DNA from: Zarea fungicola
Taxonomy: Eukaryota > Ascomycota > Sordariomycetes > Hypocreales > Cordycipitaceae
Assembly (NCBI GenBank): GCA_900169235.1
Contig: FWCC01000003.1
Coordinates: 1-64,000 of the forward strand
Direction of reading: 5' to 3'
DNA length: 64,000 bases
A model generated the notes under the pieces. It did no database searches. It was not told where the DNA came from and saw only the letters and a program-made list of their open reading frames with translations. Shown in pieces: positions 33,647 through 46,413 of the stretch; position 1 is the stretch's first letter; each line of letters begins with the position of its first letter. Both the position numbers and the translations under genes were made by a program.

Positions 33647-34687
33647 ATGCATTGCTTCAATGGCTACAACCCTGACACTGAGGTCCCTGATCTCTCGGGC
33701 AAAGTCATTTTGATCACTGGCGGTACGGGCATGAACGACACCACAGGCAGAAATGCATTTAACTATATGTTAATTGTTTGACACTGACAAAATGGAAATC
33801 GCAATATAGGCACAAACGGTATCGGTAAAACCGCGCTCCTCGAACTTGCCAAACACAACCCCGCACACATTTACTTTACCGGCCGCAACCAACAAGCCGC
33901 CGATGCCATCCTCGCCGAGTTCCCTCCATCCCACTCTACAAACACCACGCGCGTCACATTTATCCCGTGCAACATGGCCTCGCTCGCCGACATCCGCGCC
34001 GCCGCGTCCCAATTCACCGGCCGCAGCCCCCGCCTCGACATCTTCATCGCCAACGCGGGCATCATGGCCGCCGGGCCAGGCCTCACCGCGGACGGGTACG
34101 AGCAGCAGTTTGGCGTCAACCACCTGGGCAACACGGCCCTGCTCCTGCACGTCCTGCCCCTTCTACGAGCCACTGCGCGACTGCCGGGTGCCGACGTGCG
34201 CTTCGTGAGCCTCACGTCGTCGACGGGCTATGGCGCCCACCCGCCCGGCGGCATCGAGTTCGCCACGCTGCGGACAACGCAGGCGCATTTTGCCCTGGGG
34301 CCCTGGACGCGCTACGGCCAGTCCAAGCTGGCCAACATCCTGACGGCGCGCGAGGTCGGCCGGCGGTTCGCCGGGGAGATTCTGAGCGTGTGCGTGCATC
34401 CGGGCGTGGTCAAGACGGGGCTCGTCGAGGAGCTGGACTTTTGGAACAAGATGCTCGTGTACGTGACCAACCCGGCGGGGCTCATGACGGCACGACAGGG
34501 TTGCTTCAACACGGTGTGGGCGGCGACGGGGATGGATGTGAGGGAGGAACTGCGTCGAGGAGGTGGGCGGGTGGCGTTTTTTGAACCGGTGAGGCAGCCG
34601 AATGGAGGGAATGCAGCGTGCTGGGATGAGGAGCTGGCGAGAAAGTTGTGGGAGTGGACGGAGAGGGAGGTTGGTCTTACTGCATAG
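33647..34687 (+). CDS. Short-chain dehydrogenase/reductase
   Basis: The model is join(33647..33722,33810..34687), giving 317 residues. The 87-nt intron (GTACGG donor, ATATAG acceptor) splits the nucleotide-binding motif, which rejoins as TGGTNGIGK. NAG follows in IANAGIM, and the catalytic triad is visible as the serine of SLTSSTGYG plus YGQSK. The C-terminal part (CVHPGVVKTGLVEELDFW) is typical of classical/retinol-dehydrogenase-like SDRs. The protein should be a soluble NAD(P)H-dependent oxidoreductase; its substrate cannot be predicted. An internal ATG at 33974 would remove the cofactor site and was rejected as a start. The coding GC content is higher than in neighbouring genes. Confidence 0.9.
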
Positions 34688-35315
34688 ACGGAGTGAAGAT
34701 GTTGGTTGCTGTAATGTGAATTGCTGGATTTCTTTTGTGAGAGCCATCTTTGCTGTTGGTTGGTGAGATGATATTGTGATATGTCTGGTGACTGTCTGGT
34801 GATTGTCTGGTGAGGAAATGCCTGCTTTTGCATATGGCGGTTAATATGTGCCGTTATCCTTTTTCTCATTTGTTGTGGCCGAGGAGCATTTCGCTGTTTG
34901 TTTAAATTCCCGCATTCTCGCATTGTTGCATAATCACACGATGGATAACGATTTCCTTTGTCATATGCATATTCTTAATAGAAACATAGTAAATGAATTG
35001 TTAGATTCTCATCTTCGTTGTACACACTTCTGTGTCTCTGCTCTCAAAGACCTGTCTGTGGGACATTCCGTCTCTCCTCATCTCTGCTTCTGCTCCTCTT
35101 TAATTCAAGAGCAAAGCAGCGCCAGGTGATATATTTACACAAAGAGTCCTGTTTTCTTTTTTTTTTTGGGTGGACAAAGTAATCCTTTTCAAGTTGGGCT
35201 GAGATTATTTGGAGGGGGCAGGGGCAACGGCGAGTGTTGGCCGCACGAAGCTGTACTTTGTGTCAGTCACGGTTGGGATAAACGTTTCACATGCAAATCG
35301 TTGTGTGCACATCTG
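34688..35315. other. Convergent 3' interval between SDR and GRIM-19 genes
   Basis: Both genes end into this stretch. A near-perfect triple repeat of gtctggtga occurs near 34780-34815. No gene is supported. Confidence 0.5.
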
Positions 35316-35906
35316 TCATGATTCGGTGGATGGTGCAACGTACCGTTCGTTGTGGTACACCTTTGTATTCTCGCCCAACAGCTCCTTCTCGCGCTTCTGG
35401 TCGGCCCAGTATCGGCGGACCTGGTCGCGGTCCTCCTCGGCCTGGAGTAGGGGAATCAGGTTGATGCGAGCCCACATCTTTTCACGAGCAAGCTCACTAA
35501 GAGAGGTGAGGAATAACATTGTTAGCAACAACTCAATCAATCGATGAAGTGGTCCTCCCGCGGTACAGGTGGATATAACGTACTTGGCTTCGCGGATGCC
35601 GTGAAACAGTTTGTACCAGCCGTAGCTCATGACGATGCCCATTCCGATGAGCAGAGTTCCAGGGCGGAAACCGCGGGCGGGCAGGTTGCGCTGTGAAAGG
35701 GTAACAATCGTTAGCTTGACTCGACATCAATTTGGAGAATTGGCTGCTGTCTGGCGAAGGCTGCTCTCTCGACGCAGCCGCTTGCGCAGCAGCTGGGCCC
35801 GCCAAGTCGTCCAATGGAAGGAGCGCCAATATCATATTCCGCGGTGAGTACACACCTTGTACTGAACGGGCTGGTAGCCGCCAGTGGGGGGCATATCTTG
35901 AGGCAT
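35316..35906 (-). CDS. Complex I subunit GRIM-19 (NDUFA13/B16.6)
   Basis: The model is complement(join(35316..35496,35584..35690,35856..35906)), giving 112 residues. The start MPQDMPPTGGYQPVQYK is typical of the family. One membrane helix follows in exon 2 (GTLLIGMGIVMSYGWYKLF). The matrix-side tail carries ELAREKMWARINLIPLLQAE, the most conserved part. It is an accessory subunit of the mitochondrial NADH:ubiquinone oxidoreductase membrane arm. Two introns of 165 and 87 nt have GTGTGT and GTACGT donors. The protein has no cleavable presequence, as is usual for this subunit. Confidence 0.92.
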
Positions 35907-38900
35907 GATGGGCGATGGTTCGGGTTTCCTTTTCGAGGCTCGAAGACGGGAAAAGAGATAATTTCAGCTGCGCACAAGACCAATCGGGACCAGAAGCTGT
36001 CGTCAAATTTGTTGCAATTGACGTAGGAATCGTGGGAGACGTGTGGATGGGCGTGCCGGGCGGTCAATCGATGTCGTCGGCTCTCTCGTGTGGTCGAGTG
36101 ACGGCGAGGAGCTCTGCTGAGGCGATTGTTTTGCGTGACTGGCGATTGGCCGGGTGGAATATTACATAAGCAGATCATGTTAGCAGTAGAAACCGTTTAG
36201 CGACCATATCATATTTGATGGTTACCAACGAGACAAGTAAATGTAAATAAAATAAAATAAAATAACAGAATGATGAAATACAATTTATTTAAAATTTTAT
36301 CATTTTATTTATCAAGACCCTACCAATACTGAGTGTGGTGCAGTGGTGTACGCCAGAGGCTCCTGTGCCCAGTCCAAATCTTTCACATTTCCGAGGAGCG
36401 AAGCTTCGGATTGCAATGGAACATGCCTACTTTCTCAGCTCATATTAAATTTAGGGAAAAGCTGGTACTTCAAGCCCAACGCATCGATGCCCAGACTGTC
36501 AAGTGGTTCAGCTGTTCCCGGCCTCAAACTTGCCGTGTCAAGCCAGTCGGCAAAATCTAGTAGCAAACAAGTCATTCACATCCTTCCGTCGGCTCCTTTT
36601 CCACAAATCTTTCTCAGCCCGTGCAAACGCAAAGTTGGAGAACCTCTATTGTGACTCGTCTGCTCGATGGCTCAGCAAACTCGCTGCCAGAGATCCCGAG
36701 TGGTCGCAGGCCGCTAATAATTCATAAAACCGCTAGGAAAGCCACTAACAGAGCCTCAAGTGTTAAGCCGATTCCAGCCTTTGCTGGTGTGTCCGCCATA
36801 CCCTCAAAGATCAGGGCTTACCAGTGGACTTGGAGACGGCCGGATTCGGACCTATAAGGGGGTAGCCTTTGTTACATTGGTGGGAAAAAGAGACACGCTC
36901 AAGAATGTGCATATGCAAAGTCATAAGAATGTATATTGGGGTTCTTTGACAGCTGGAGCATGTGCATGTCTGATTTGAGCGCGCTATCGGTTCGGGTTTA
37001 GGCTGTGCTCTTTTACTTTAGGCAGCATTCCATCAAGCGATTTACAAGACGGCTGCTAACTGCGGTAAATAAGTAATGATTTTAAGTATTACTGACAATA
37101 TGCAAATCTGAACTGCTTTAATCTTCGTAATACTACCGCACGAGCACTGCGGATACTGCTGCGGTTGACAGAGCTCCGGTATAGCAAGACTCCAATGCAA
37201 TGACATCACAAGCTTTGATCCGCAGAATGAAAATGGGACGAAAAGGAGTCAATCAAAATCTTACATGGAGCAAGTTCCATGGGGGGTCCCTCCAACTCGG
37301 GGGTTGAAAGTGGTCCCTGCTAATTTGTTGCTCTTCTTTCCTTTTCCCGTTCTCCTTGTGCCGATGCCAGCCCGAGCAAATACTACAACTCTCCAAATTC
37401 ACAGTTAGGCTGCGAAAGCCTTTTTGGGGTAAAAGTGGTTTCGGTGGTGGTATGATTCCCAATGCCACCTTTCGGCTTTGCTTCGTGGCGAATTGCCTAG
37501 CGGAAGTAAGGCCGCAGTTATATTCCCAAGACACTTTGACCTTGTAACTCCTCTTTCCTCAGTTTATAATGACAGTTAATAAACTGGACGCGCCGTCTTA
37601 TAGCTTGGTAACCAAACACGATAAGAATGGTAAACGCCATGTGACATATGCAGAGTAGTGACAGTGCAAAAACCAAAGCCTTGCGCTTCGGCAAAAACGA
37701 CCCCTTGCACTCTCTAAAACGCCAACTACAGCCACCGGGAAAAGTATAAAATGGCGCTGTAACGTGCCCCGAGCTCTTCATCGAATATCTGGCGCGCCAC
37801 TGTCCCACTGCCTGATTCGTCCCGCGGTAGGTCTCATGTTTGTTAGGATTCCCTTTGTTACATGTATCTTTTAGTTCCAGACAAACTGAGAATGAATCTC
37901 TCTCTGCCTTTTTTATTCAGATTTCATGCCTCTAGTTGCATGTCCGCAATCGCTTCTGTCTGCCTGCCGGCCTGTTTGTGTCTCTATTCAGCCGACTGCT
38001 GCTGTGAAGCTGTGCCAGTCCCATTAACTGACCGATACTTTCCTTGGCTAAATCGTTATCTCGTTATCTATATCCAGTCAGACCCCCAGCCGGCCATCCA
38101 CCCCGGTGCCGGCGGCGGTGGGCGCAACAGCCCATCTCTTTCAGCGCTGACCACCAGCACTGACGCGCGACGGGCTTCACCGTTTCGGCCTAGTCCGGCC
38201 TCGACGAGTCAAAAAGCTGAACTAGGCAATTAATTGATCAAGGTTTCGGTGGGTTTGCCCGTCTTTCCATCTCCATCGCCGACCACCAACCCAGCGCCCG
38301 CTCACCATGTTGTACATGGCATTTGACCTCGGCGGCACGCCCTTTGACTGTTGAGTTATTCAACCAGGGGTGGCGTGATGGGGCGTCGCCGCCACACCCT
38401 TGTTCCCCGGCTCAATTTCCTGACCTCAAGATGCTGGTTTGTTCTTGAACGTGACTCCCCGAACAAAAAGAGCTGAAGCTACAGGTGTCTGGCTGGCTTC
38501 ACATGCTACCTCGAGCGCGGCCCCCATTCCGGTCAATGCCATGTAATTTTCCAGCTAGTGTCCCGTGTTAGTTGCACTTTAAATAATGCCGGGCAGAGAA
38601 TGGCCCTTCCTTGTTTCCTTGGTTTTTCTTGTTTTCTCTTTGACGGCATTGTCCCACACCCCCAGTTGCGTCTTTTCCAACCTCATCTATAACTCTATTC
38701 CCACGCCCTGAAATACCAGCCTTACAAGATCCCCAACTCTCGCTCCCCCGACGCCGGATCTCGCCCTCGTGCTTAATACATATATATACAAGCAGCCACA
38801 CACACACCCCTTCTAGACTTCAGTGTCTGCAAACCCGAGTACACGCAAAAGTCGGCTGCCTGGCTGCATAAAGCACCACATTCACATAACAGAAAGAGCA

Positions 38901-39417
38901 CACACCGACTTCTTGTTATGCACTGTATAGAGAATCAGGCAAACCAAACGACCCGTCACAACTGGTCTGTGTAAGACAGTCCATGCATGCATAGAATCAC
39001 TTCCCGCTGCAGCACAGGCACACGTACGACCCTAGTACCTTTACACTTAGCAACGGCTCAACATTCCACTACCTGCCTGTCTGGAACAAAACGGCGATAT
39101 ATATATAAAAGTCCATATGGATCCCCAGGCAACTGGCCAGCGCTTTCGCAACTCATCGTCCAAGACTAAGTAAGAACGGGCAGCGTATACAGGTCAATAC
39201 CCTTATACAGCCATTTTTTCGTACAGTCATCTATTGTTTCGCACATGAATACGGCCAGCGGAACATACTATCACATAGATCTCTCAAGTTCATATTGCTA
39301 TACTCCAAACACTATCTGGGAGAACAAACGCAGTCATATAGATTCCTTCTCGAGTCTGTAACGCCTATATACATCTCGGACTCTGCCTGCCATACATACA
39401 CCGTACTCACAGCGACA
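35907..39417. other. 3.5-kb gene-free interval
   Basis: No gene is supported. A pentanucleotide microsatellite (aaaat, about five copies) sits near 36246-36267 in an AT-rich block. The right part, from about 37,850, is CT-rich on the plus strand and probably serves as the long promoter and leader of the gene at 39418. Confidence 0.5.
39097..39110 (+). promoter_or_regulatory. TATA-like element upstream of the orphan gene
   Basis: An alternating AT run ending in TATAAAA lies about 310 nt upstream of ATG 39418, in the right orientation for that gene. Confidence 0.45.
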
Positions 39418-40044
39418 ATGGGCATGTACGCCAAATACTACCAAATTCCCTACCCAACGCACAAGTCGCCCATGGACGGCGACACAGCCCACCGCGATCT
39501 AGACTGGGCCTACGCCGCCCAAACCGACCGCATATTCGCCCTCCGCCCGTCCGACGGCGGCGTCACGCGCAAGCAGAAGCTTCACCTCCTCCAAACCGCC
39601 TTCTGGCCCGCCCTCGCGCGCTGGGTTGAGGCCCGCCAGGAGGTTCTCCCTGGCGGCACCCTCGTCGGTGGCTGGTGGCGCGCCGACATGATGGGCATGC
39701 TCGACTGGTACCGCGACTGCTTCCACATGACGGCGCGGTGGGACGACGCCATCGTCGCCCACACGGACGGCGTCTGGCGCGACGTCCTCCTCTCCAGCCC
39801 CTGGTTCCACTGGCCCGACTTTTTCCCTCTGCTAAAGGAGCCCGTGCTTGATGGCGCGGGTAGCCCCATCACAGATGGCCAGGGACGGGTCCTGTATCAG
39901 GATCGGGATCCCAAGGGGGAGGGGATGGAGGATGCGTTCATGGACGTGTGGGAGGCCGTGGCGAACTCGAGACCGCTGCGCAAGACCCCCGGGGGGGAGT
40001 TTATTATGCCGCATATGCTGCCGCCGAATCTGAATATAAAGTGA
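39418..40044 (+). CDS. Uncharacterised 208-residue protein
   Basis: I do not recognise this protein. The open frame extends upstream to an ATG at 39295, but ATG 39418 (start MGMYAKYYQIPYPTHK) marks where composition becomes protein-like and follows a favourable acaATGg context. It is rich in Trp, Asp and Pro, contains no membrane segment or signal peptide, and includes WWRADMMGMLDWYRDCFHMT. Third positions are strongly G/C, supporting real coding. No intron is needed. It is transcribed toward the sterol glucosyltransferase gene. The length and lack of motifs suggest a soluble protein of a fungus-restricted family. Confidence 0.65.
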   Translation: MGMYAKYYQIPYPTHKSPMDGDTAHRDLDWAYAAQTDRIFALRPSDGGVTRKQKLHLLQTAFWPALARWVEARQEVLPGGTLVGGWWRADMMGMLDWYRDCFHMTARWDDAIVAHTDGVWRDVLLSSPWFHWPDFFPLLKEPVLDGAGSPITDGQGRVLYQDRDPKGEGMEDAFMDVWEAVANSRPLRKTPGGEFIMPHMLPPNLNIK

Positions 40045-40600
40045 GAAGAAGCAGACAACCAAATCGACGCCTGGTAACAGGTGCAATATAGGCGGCTAGG
40101 GGGATTGTCTCACTTATCTTGCTTCAGTTGGCTCGTGGACAAAGTATCACAAGAAATCACCTGAATTTTGTATTTTGCATCTTACCAGCGCATTTCTCTC
40201 CACATCATTTGCTTTTTTTTTTATATCTCTGCTGGGGCCTTATTTAGGAACAAGCCTCAAGTTATTCTGCATAGCAAGCGGCAGACGCATACATATTCAA
40301 TACCAGGAAACTAGCCATATAAATGGCGCCGTTCAGAAATCAACACATCTCTCCCATCTGCCTGACAATGGATGCGTGACAAAATAATACTGTTAATTCT
40401 ATCATGTATGTCTATCTTGTATGCAGAATAATAGTCGTAAGTAATCCAGGCCAAAGGAGGTAGGTCCTCATGTCGCTTTCACTCATTACACCTCATGCTC
40501 ATAAAAACATACGCCTGCAATCTATTATCACTCGGTTGTCCCAAACGCAAATCAAACAAAATTCATCACAGTCATAATGCCATCATGTTCAGACAAAATC
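40045..40600. other. Convergent 3' interval
   Basis: 3' regions of the orphan gene and the sterol glucosyltransferase meet here. No gene is supported. Confidence 0.5.
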
Positions 40601-43600
40601 TCATGCACCATCGCTCGAAGTCGCCTTCTCCTTTCCCAGAGCCATATCGGCGAGCCCTTCGCTCAGCCTCTTGGTCACCATGTCTGGGTCCGGCTCGTCG
40701 CCTCCCACAAACGTCCAGCTCTCCTCCGTCTCGTCATCATCCTCATCGGCTTCAGGTTGCTTGTTCTTGCCGGCCTTGCGCTTGATCAGACTAGTAGCGT
40801 ACTCCATATCGCGATAAATCGACTGGATAGCCATGTCGACACCATGATCCTAATCATATTTTGTCAGCATTCTTACTCTACCGAGCCGACGCGGGGTTCA
40901 ACAAATACCTTTCGGATCTGTTCGCCAAGGATTCTAGCCTTGACAATCATGCGTTCGTTGCGAGTCACCTCCCACAATGCCCTACCAAAGCTGTTGGTGC
41001 CCCATTTCTTCACCCACACGCCGACGCCCAAATCTTCTACACGGCTGGCAAAGAAATATTGATCTCCAAAGAATGGTCGAATAATGGTTGGTAAACCGGC
41101 TCGCAAGCTCGCACCAGTTGTACCAGAGCCGCCGTGGTGCGCGGCGGCGTCAATTTGCCTAAATAGCCAGTCATGCGGCGCAGACTTGATGACGTGAATC
41201 TCGGGAGGCAGTTCCGGTTCTTCAGCCCGCGCTTGGTTCGGATCTGCCTTGGATGATATACGGTCGGACCATCCCTTGGACAGGATGCACCTCACGTCTG
41301 CCTTTAAGACAGCGTCAATGACTTCTCTGGTCATCCTGGCAGGATCATTGACAATAATGGATCCAAATCCAACATAGACGAGCTTCTTGCCATCATCGCG
41401 GGCCTTCTTGATGAAATCTGCAAGCTCCTTGGGGGGTGTGTAATCGCCTCCTTCGTCCAGGAACCAGTAACCAGTGATCCTGATCCAATCAGAGAAATCC
41501 AGCGGCGGTGCCACCACGCAGGGGCTAAAGTTGTATAGAAAAGGGACCTTGTTGGGCTGCATCTTTTCGAGACTGGTATTGGGGAGCCCAAGCGTCTTGT
41601 TTCTCCACCTGTTGACTTGTTGGGCAGTCGCCTTCCAGAAGATGTTGTCAAACATGACGTAGGTCATGTAGTTGTAGGCACCGCCCATCTTATGCTCAGG
41701 CATAATGAACGCATGTGGATAAGCGCGCGTACGGGTCCATGGCATGGTGAATGCTCTAAAGTAGGGAATCCCAAGCTTTTCGGCAATGTGGATGCCTGCC
41801 ATGGCCGAGGGAGATTCAATCAAAAGATCTGAGCCCTGACAAGCCGTGTACGCGGAGTCAAGCAGCTCATCCAACCAGCCGCGGAAGGTCGAGTTGGCTT
41901 CTCTCAGGAACGCTAGCGTGAAAGTTCCATTCTCGATGCAGAGGCGCATTAGCTCGGCTGGATCACCCTCAACCTTTGCAAATTCAATGCCATGGGACTC
42001 AACCCATCCTTGAAATTCGCCGTGCGTCGCAATGCGAGGCTTGTGGCCCTCTGCTAGCAAGCCCTTGCACAAGGCAATGTATGGCTGGACATCACCACGC
42101 GAGCCAATAGTTAAACAAGTGATTTTCAGAGGAGTGGACGGCTTGAAGCTCAGGAATGACGCATCTGTATCTTCAAGCAATACCGTGGGTGCATTGGGTA
42201 GAGTTGATGGGTCGCAAGGCATCTCCAGCTCATGCTCGGGGTATGCTTCTTGTCGAGCAGACTTTAGTGCATCTCGCTCTGCGATATACTCATCGTCATC
42301 TTGGGTATCCTCAGTGTGACGGTCCGAACCCTCAAGGAAACGACGTGATTCCAAATCCTGGAGCAAAGTGACCGCACAATCGTCACGAACCTCGGCTTGT
42401 CTAAACTCAAAGAACAACTCTTCGTGTCCTCGGATAATGACCACAAGGCCATTGTAGCCAAAGCGAAATCCCTTTTCCTTGTGGGCCGTCTCAATATCTT
42501 TGAGAGGGAGAATCAGCTTAGTGCGCGTGCCAGGCAAAAGGCTGCGGAAGCAGAAAGACTTGTCGCTAATATATATTTTGCCGTATAGAGGTAGAACGCG
42601 CAAGATATAGCCGAAATAGGTGGCATGCAGTCTTTCCGTGTCGGGCAAAGCGAAATGGGCCCGGAAACGCTCCATTGAGGTTTGTACTTTCCCATCCGAA
42701 TCTTCTTCGAGATCATCGTCATCAACGCGAAGACCTGCAGGTTCGTCATAGTGCTTGCCGCCACCTTTCCACATGCCAGACACTTTTTCCACATAGCCCA
42801 TAGATTCTGTGGCCAGAAGCGAGCTCATGCGCTTGCTGGTCTTGTTCAGGTAATCCGCAAAAGCACCGGCCCTCTGCAACGGGTACGTGCCCATTTTGGT
42901 AATGCTCTGAAGGCTAGGGGTTAGCGGGCGCTCATCACCGCCGTGCTCTTGTTCAGCTTCCTGACGAAGCTGATCCAAATGACCCGTTGTTGCAGCATGC
43001 CGAGTAAGAAGGCGGCTGGTACCACTGCTGCCTGGATCTAATATCTGGCTTTGCTCCAGGTTGTTTGAAGCCCCCGTATAATCGCTAAAGTGTGGGCGCA
43101 TGATTGTTGGTCGCTCGAAAGCGTCGCTGCCGTGCAGTATTTGGCTGGCGGATGGGTCCTCGGCTGCGGAGACTGTCATGGTAGAATAGCTGTGGTCGTC
43201 CATGGACGACTTCTCAGAGTTCAAGTGGGAGTCGGGTGAGATGAACCTTGTTCTCCGAGCCTTGGTACTTTCGGAACGCCGACTTCGCCCGCCAGAGTTG
43301 CTAAAGCTTCGACGCGGACTATTGTCGCGGAATGGGCTGGAAAGCGGCCCTTGGCTATCATGACTACGCCTGTCCATGCCCCGGACATCTGCGCTAGCCC
43401 GAGACGACACCTCCACGCTGCCGCGGGGGCTTGCATTGGTTGATTGGCGTGGGGAGAGAGGAGAGAGTGTGGCCTTGACAGCTTCGGGTATCCTGACTGT
43501 ACGGATCTTATCCAAATCTCCACTGTGATGCAATTGTGCTTCGGCATGCTTGTCTCGGCCTCGCTGTTTCTTGGCAGTAGAATCCTCGACGAGAATTTTC

Positions 43601-45089
43601 AAGACGTTGATGGCTTCTTTGCCAAAAGAGAAGAAAGAGAAGAAATACTAAAATAGTTAGTATACATCATCCACGAGGAAAAGCAAGAATCGAACCCACC
43701 TCGTCAATAGCGTATGTCTCATCATTGTCAATAACACGAATCTTGCAGGTGTCGGAAAACTCGACCATTTGCGTATCTTCAACATCAATAACGTTTTCAA
43801 TAGGAAGCGAAATCTTGACGCTATCGCCGTCGTTGTGGCTTCGGAATATGACGCGCTGAAGGCTCTTCACCCATTCCTTCGCACTTGGCCCACTATCAGC
43901 TCTGAAATTGTACGTACGGTGGTTTGTAACGACCTCAAAGTGTAGGCCATCCTTGTCTCTGTCCGTGATGCCAGCAGATATAGCAAATCTCAGATCGATT
44001 TGGCCATGAGGGAAGTATAAGTTGGTAGAGTCACGGTAGTAGGAGAAGACGTCGCCCTTGAGTCGAAACCAATATCGGTTATACTTGGGATTGCGCTTCC
44101 CACTTTTGGATAAATAGCCAGACTTGGCCACGGCATTCTAGCGGAATGGTCAGCAACGGCCGAGAACCAGGGTCATCAGAATCAGAACATACCGCTTTCT
44201 TTGGTAAATAAGCATAAAAGCAAATATGTTTTGATGTAATGTATAAAAAGCCCTGTAAAAGGACGCTTTGCAATAACCAACAGGGATATTCTATTGCAGA
44301 TTAGCGAACGGCCGCCAGAAGAGGACATGCAATTGCGTAGTTACCTTCAATCACCTGTTCAGGCTCAGTGAATTCAAAAATCTCCATTAAGCGACGGGCA
44401 AGGGGAGTGGTGTCATCAGAGTCCTCGGAGCGACGAAGCTCGGACGATTTCCGTTCAATATCAAAGCTGGGCCGGCTGGACATTTCAGCCTTAGCTTGGA
44501 GCATACGGCTCATGACAGAGGGACGCCGGGGCAGGGCAGCTTCTTCTGTTGCCGACAGTGAAGGTTGTGTCTCGCTCGGTTCGCTGGATTCAGCTGCGTC
44601 ATCGGTAGATGGCTCCGGCTGGGATAGCCTGCTTGGCTCGTGCTTGGATTTCGGTCTGAGCCGGGGAAGTGTAGCAAACGACTTTAATAGCCTGTGCTTG
44701 GAGGAAGACTTGTTGTGCTTTTTGGTTTTTGGAGGCAATACAGTCGTCTGCGCGAGGTTGGACGGTCCGGATAGAGTGTCCCTGGAGCCCTGGGCATCCT
44801 CCTCGTCGCTGCTGTTGCCGTCGAAGCGGGTATTAAAGTCGACACGAGAGCCGGCGGCGGCAATGAGACCGAATATGCTCTGGTTCATGTTGACCGACAT
44901 GGGTGTAGGCAAGGCCTCGCTGGGCTCCTCTTCGTCGGCATCATCGCTATCTTGTAGAGGCTCTGGAAGCTCAGGCGTCGATGACGACAGGCGCGGTGCC
45001 TTCTTATGGAGCTTGCGCTGGAGGCGCTGGTTACTTCTGGCGCCATGGTTTCTGGCGCTAGTGGTCGACGGAGGTGGCGAGGAAGCCAT
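40601..45089 (-). CDS. ATG26: Sterol 3-beta-glucosyltransferase (ATG26/UGT51)
   Basis: The model is complement(join(40601..40849,40909..43647,43700..44137,44193..44290,44345..45089)), giving 1422 residues. It transfers glucose from UDP-glucose to ergosterol; in some fungi it is needed for pexophagy. In order: a disordered Ser/Pro-rich N-terminus, a first GRAM domain (about 230-285, split by introns 1 and 2), a PH domain (about 285-390, starting [20 protein letters not shown]), a Ser-rich linker, a second GRAM domain (about 745-860), and a GT1/GT28-type catalytic domain starting at [20 protein letters not shown] (about 930). The sugar-nucleotide site is [17 protein letters not shown] near residue 1265. 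The tail ends in an acidic WTFVGGDE stretch. All introns are 51-59 nt with clear phases. Confidence 0.95.
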
Positions 45090-46413
45090 TATGATTATTA
45101 TATGATGAAGGGAAAACGAGGGACGTAGGCTGGTAGAGACAGATTGGACCGCCGTGGGTCAGGTTGGATGGGATGTCTGGGTTCGAGGTCGAGAAGCAAG
45201 CAAGCTGGTATGGCAGCAAGGACTGGGGTGGTCAGTGGAGAGGTAAATGCTGCCTGCGTGGGACGTGAGGGTTGTTGGGCTGATGCAGCAAGGCTTATCA
45301 AAAGCCAGCAGGCGACCCGTCACGACAGCTCGCGGAGGGTACGGGCACCCTGGTGGTTATGCTGCGTTTGACGTCTGCAGGCCGGAAGGTAGTGCTGAAG
45401 AGACAAGAGGTATAACTAATGATGAGCAAAGGCGGGGCGGAAGTTATCGGATGACAGCTGCCTGGCCAAGAGTTACATGATGGAGAGGCTCTTGTGACAA
45501 TTGGGGTTTGGCGGCATCGGGGCATGTGGATGCAGTGTGATGGGATGGGCGGCGGCGGGCGACGGACGACAGGCGCTGGGCAAATGGGAATGTGCCCTGC
45601 CTGATTGGCCTGTGGGCCAGGCAAACTTGCGAACTGCTGAATTGCTTTAGAAGGCACTCACAGCGGCACGGCCACTGTGCACAGGGCCCATAGTATCCCT
45701 GTCCAGCACATCATTCAGCCACCCCAGCTGCTAAAAGCGACGTGCATTGCTGTGGATGCCCCGGGGCTGTAGGCGGCTACTGGCATGTCCAAAGGCCTCC
45801 AGCACTGCCGTCTGCTGGGGTCTCATTACCCTGGTGACTTGGGTCAACCGCTTCACAGCCTCCATGTGACTCGAGATACCAGCTTCTCCACGAGCTGCTG
45901 GTCATCTCGAGCTGGACAGTTCAGTAATCTATTCCTGACATAATTAGACCGCTATTTTTATTAAAACTGCTTTTGAACTTTACAATTAAAAATAAATTAA
46001 AAATAGAACAAATATGGCTATGATTCTTCTTTGGCGCCGGACATACCGGATAACAGGCGCAACGTCGTGGCGTGTCTGCACGACATGAAATACGTCTAAA
46101 TACCAGCTTATGTACTTTAACTAAATAACTAATCGTCCTCGCAAAATTCTAGTCAATTCACCCTCTACACTTAATCGCCGGTCAAACCGGCATTCCCTCT
46201 CCACAATGTCCACCAACATCGCCAAAACTACCCCAACTCCCCCACCAAACCCCACGCCCGCCATGAGCCTGATAGGAGATTACCCGCGGCAAGTTCCCGC
46301 ATACATTCTTCAACAGACTTATTTTAGTCTTGCGGGAAATAATCAACAGCACCATCTCTATTAAATAACCTTGCTATTCATCCTCTTCCCGCTTCATCCT
46401 TCATCACGTCACC
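45090..46413. promoter_or_regulatory. Divergent region of ATG26 and GNA1
   Basis: A 1.3-kb stretch between two divergent genes. A block near 45950-46010 is nearly pure A/T. No gene is supported; promoters and leaders of both genes are expected. Confidence 0.5.

Noticed and set aside
33967..34584. 205-codon plus-strand frame rich in Arg/Pro/His
   Set aside because: It is a shifted-frame shadow of the GC-rich SDR coding sequence.
33974..34687. ATG at 33974 as the start of the SDR gene
   Set aside because: It removes the TGGTNGIG cofactor motif, which is restored by joining a short upstream exon at 33647-33722.
43684..43699. GGGTTCGATTCTTGC on the minus strand, like a tRNA T-arm
   Set aside because: It lies at the donor end of a 52-nt intron of the sterol glucosyltransferase gene and has no other tRNA parts.
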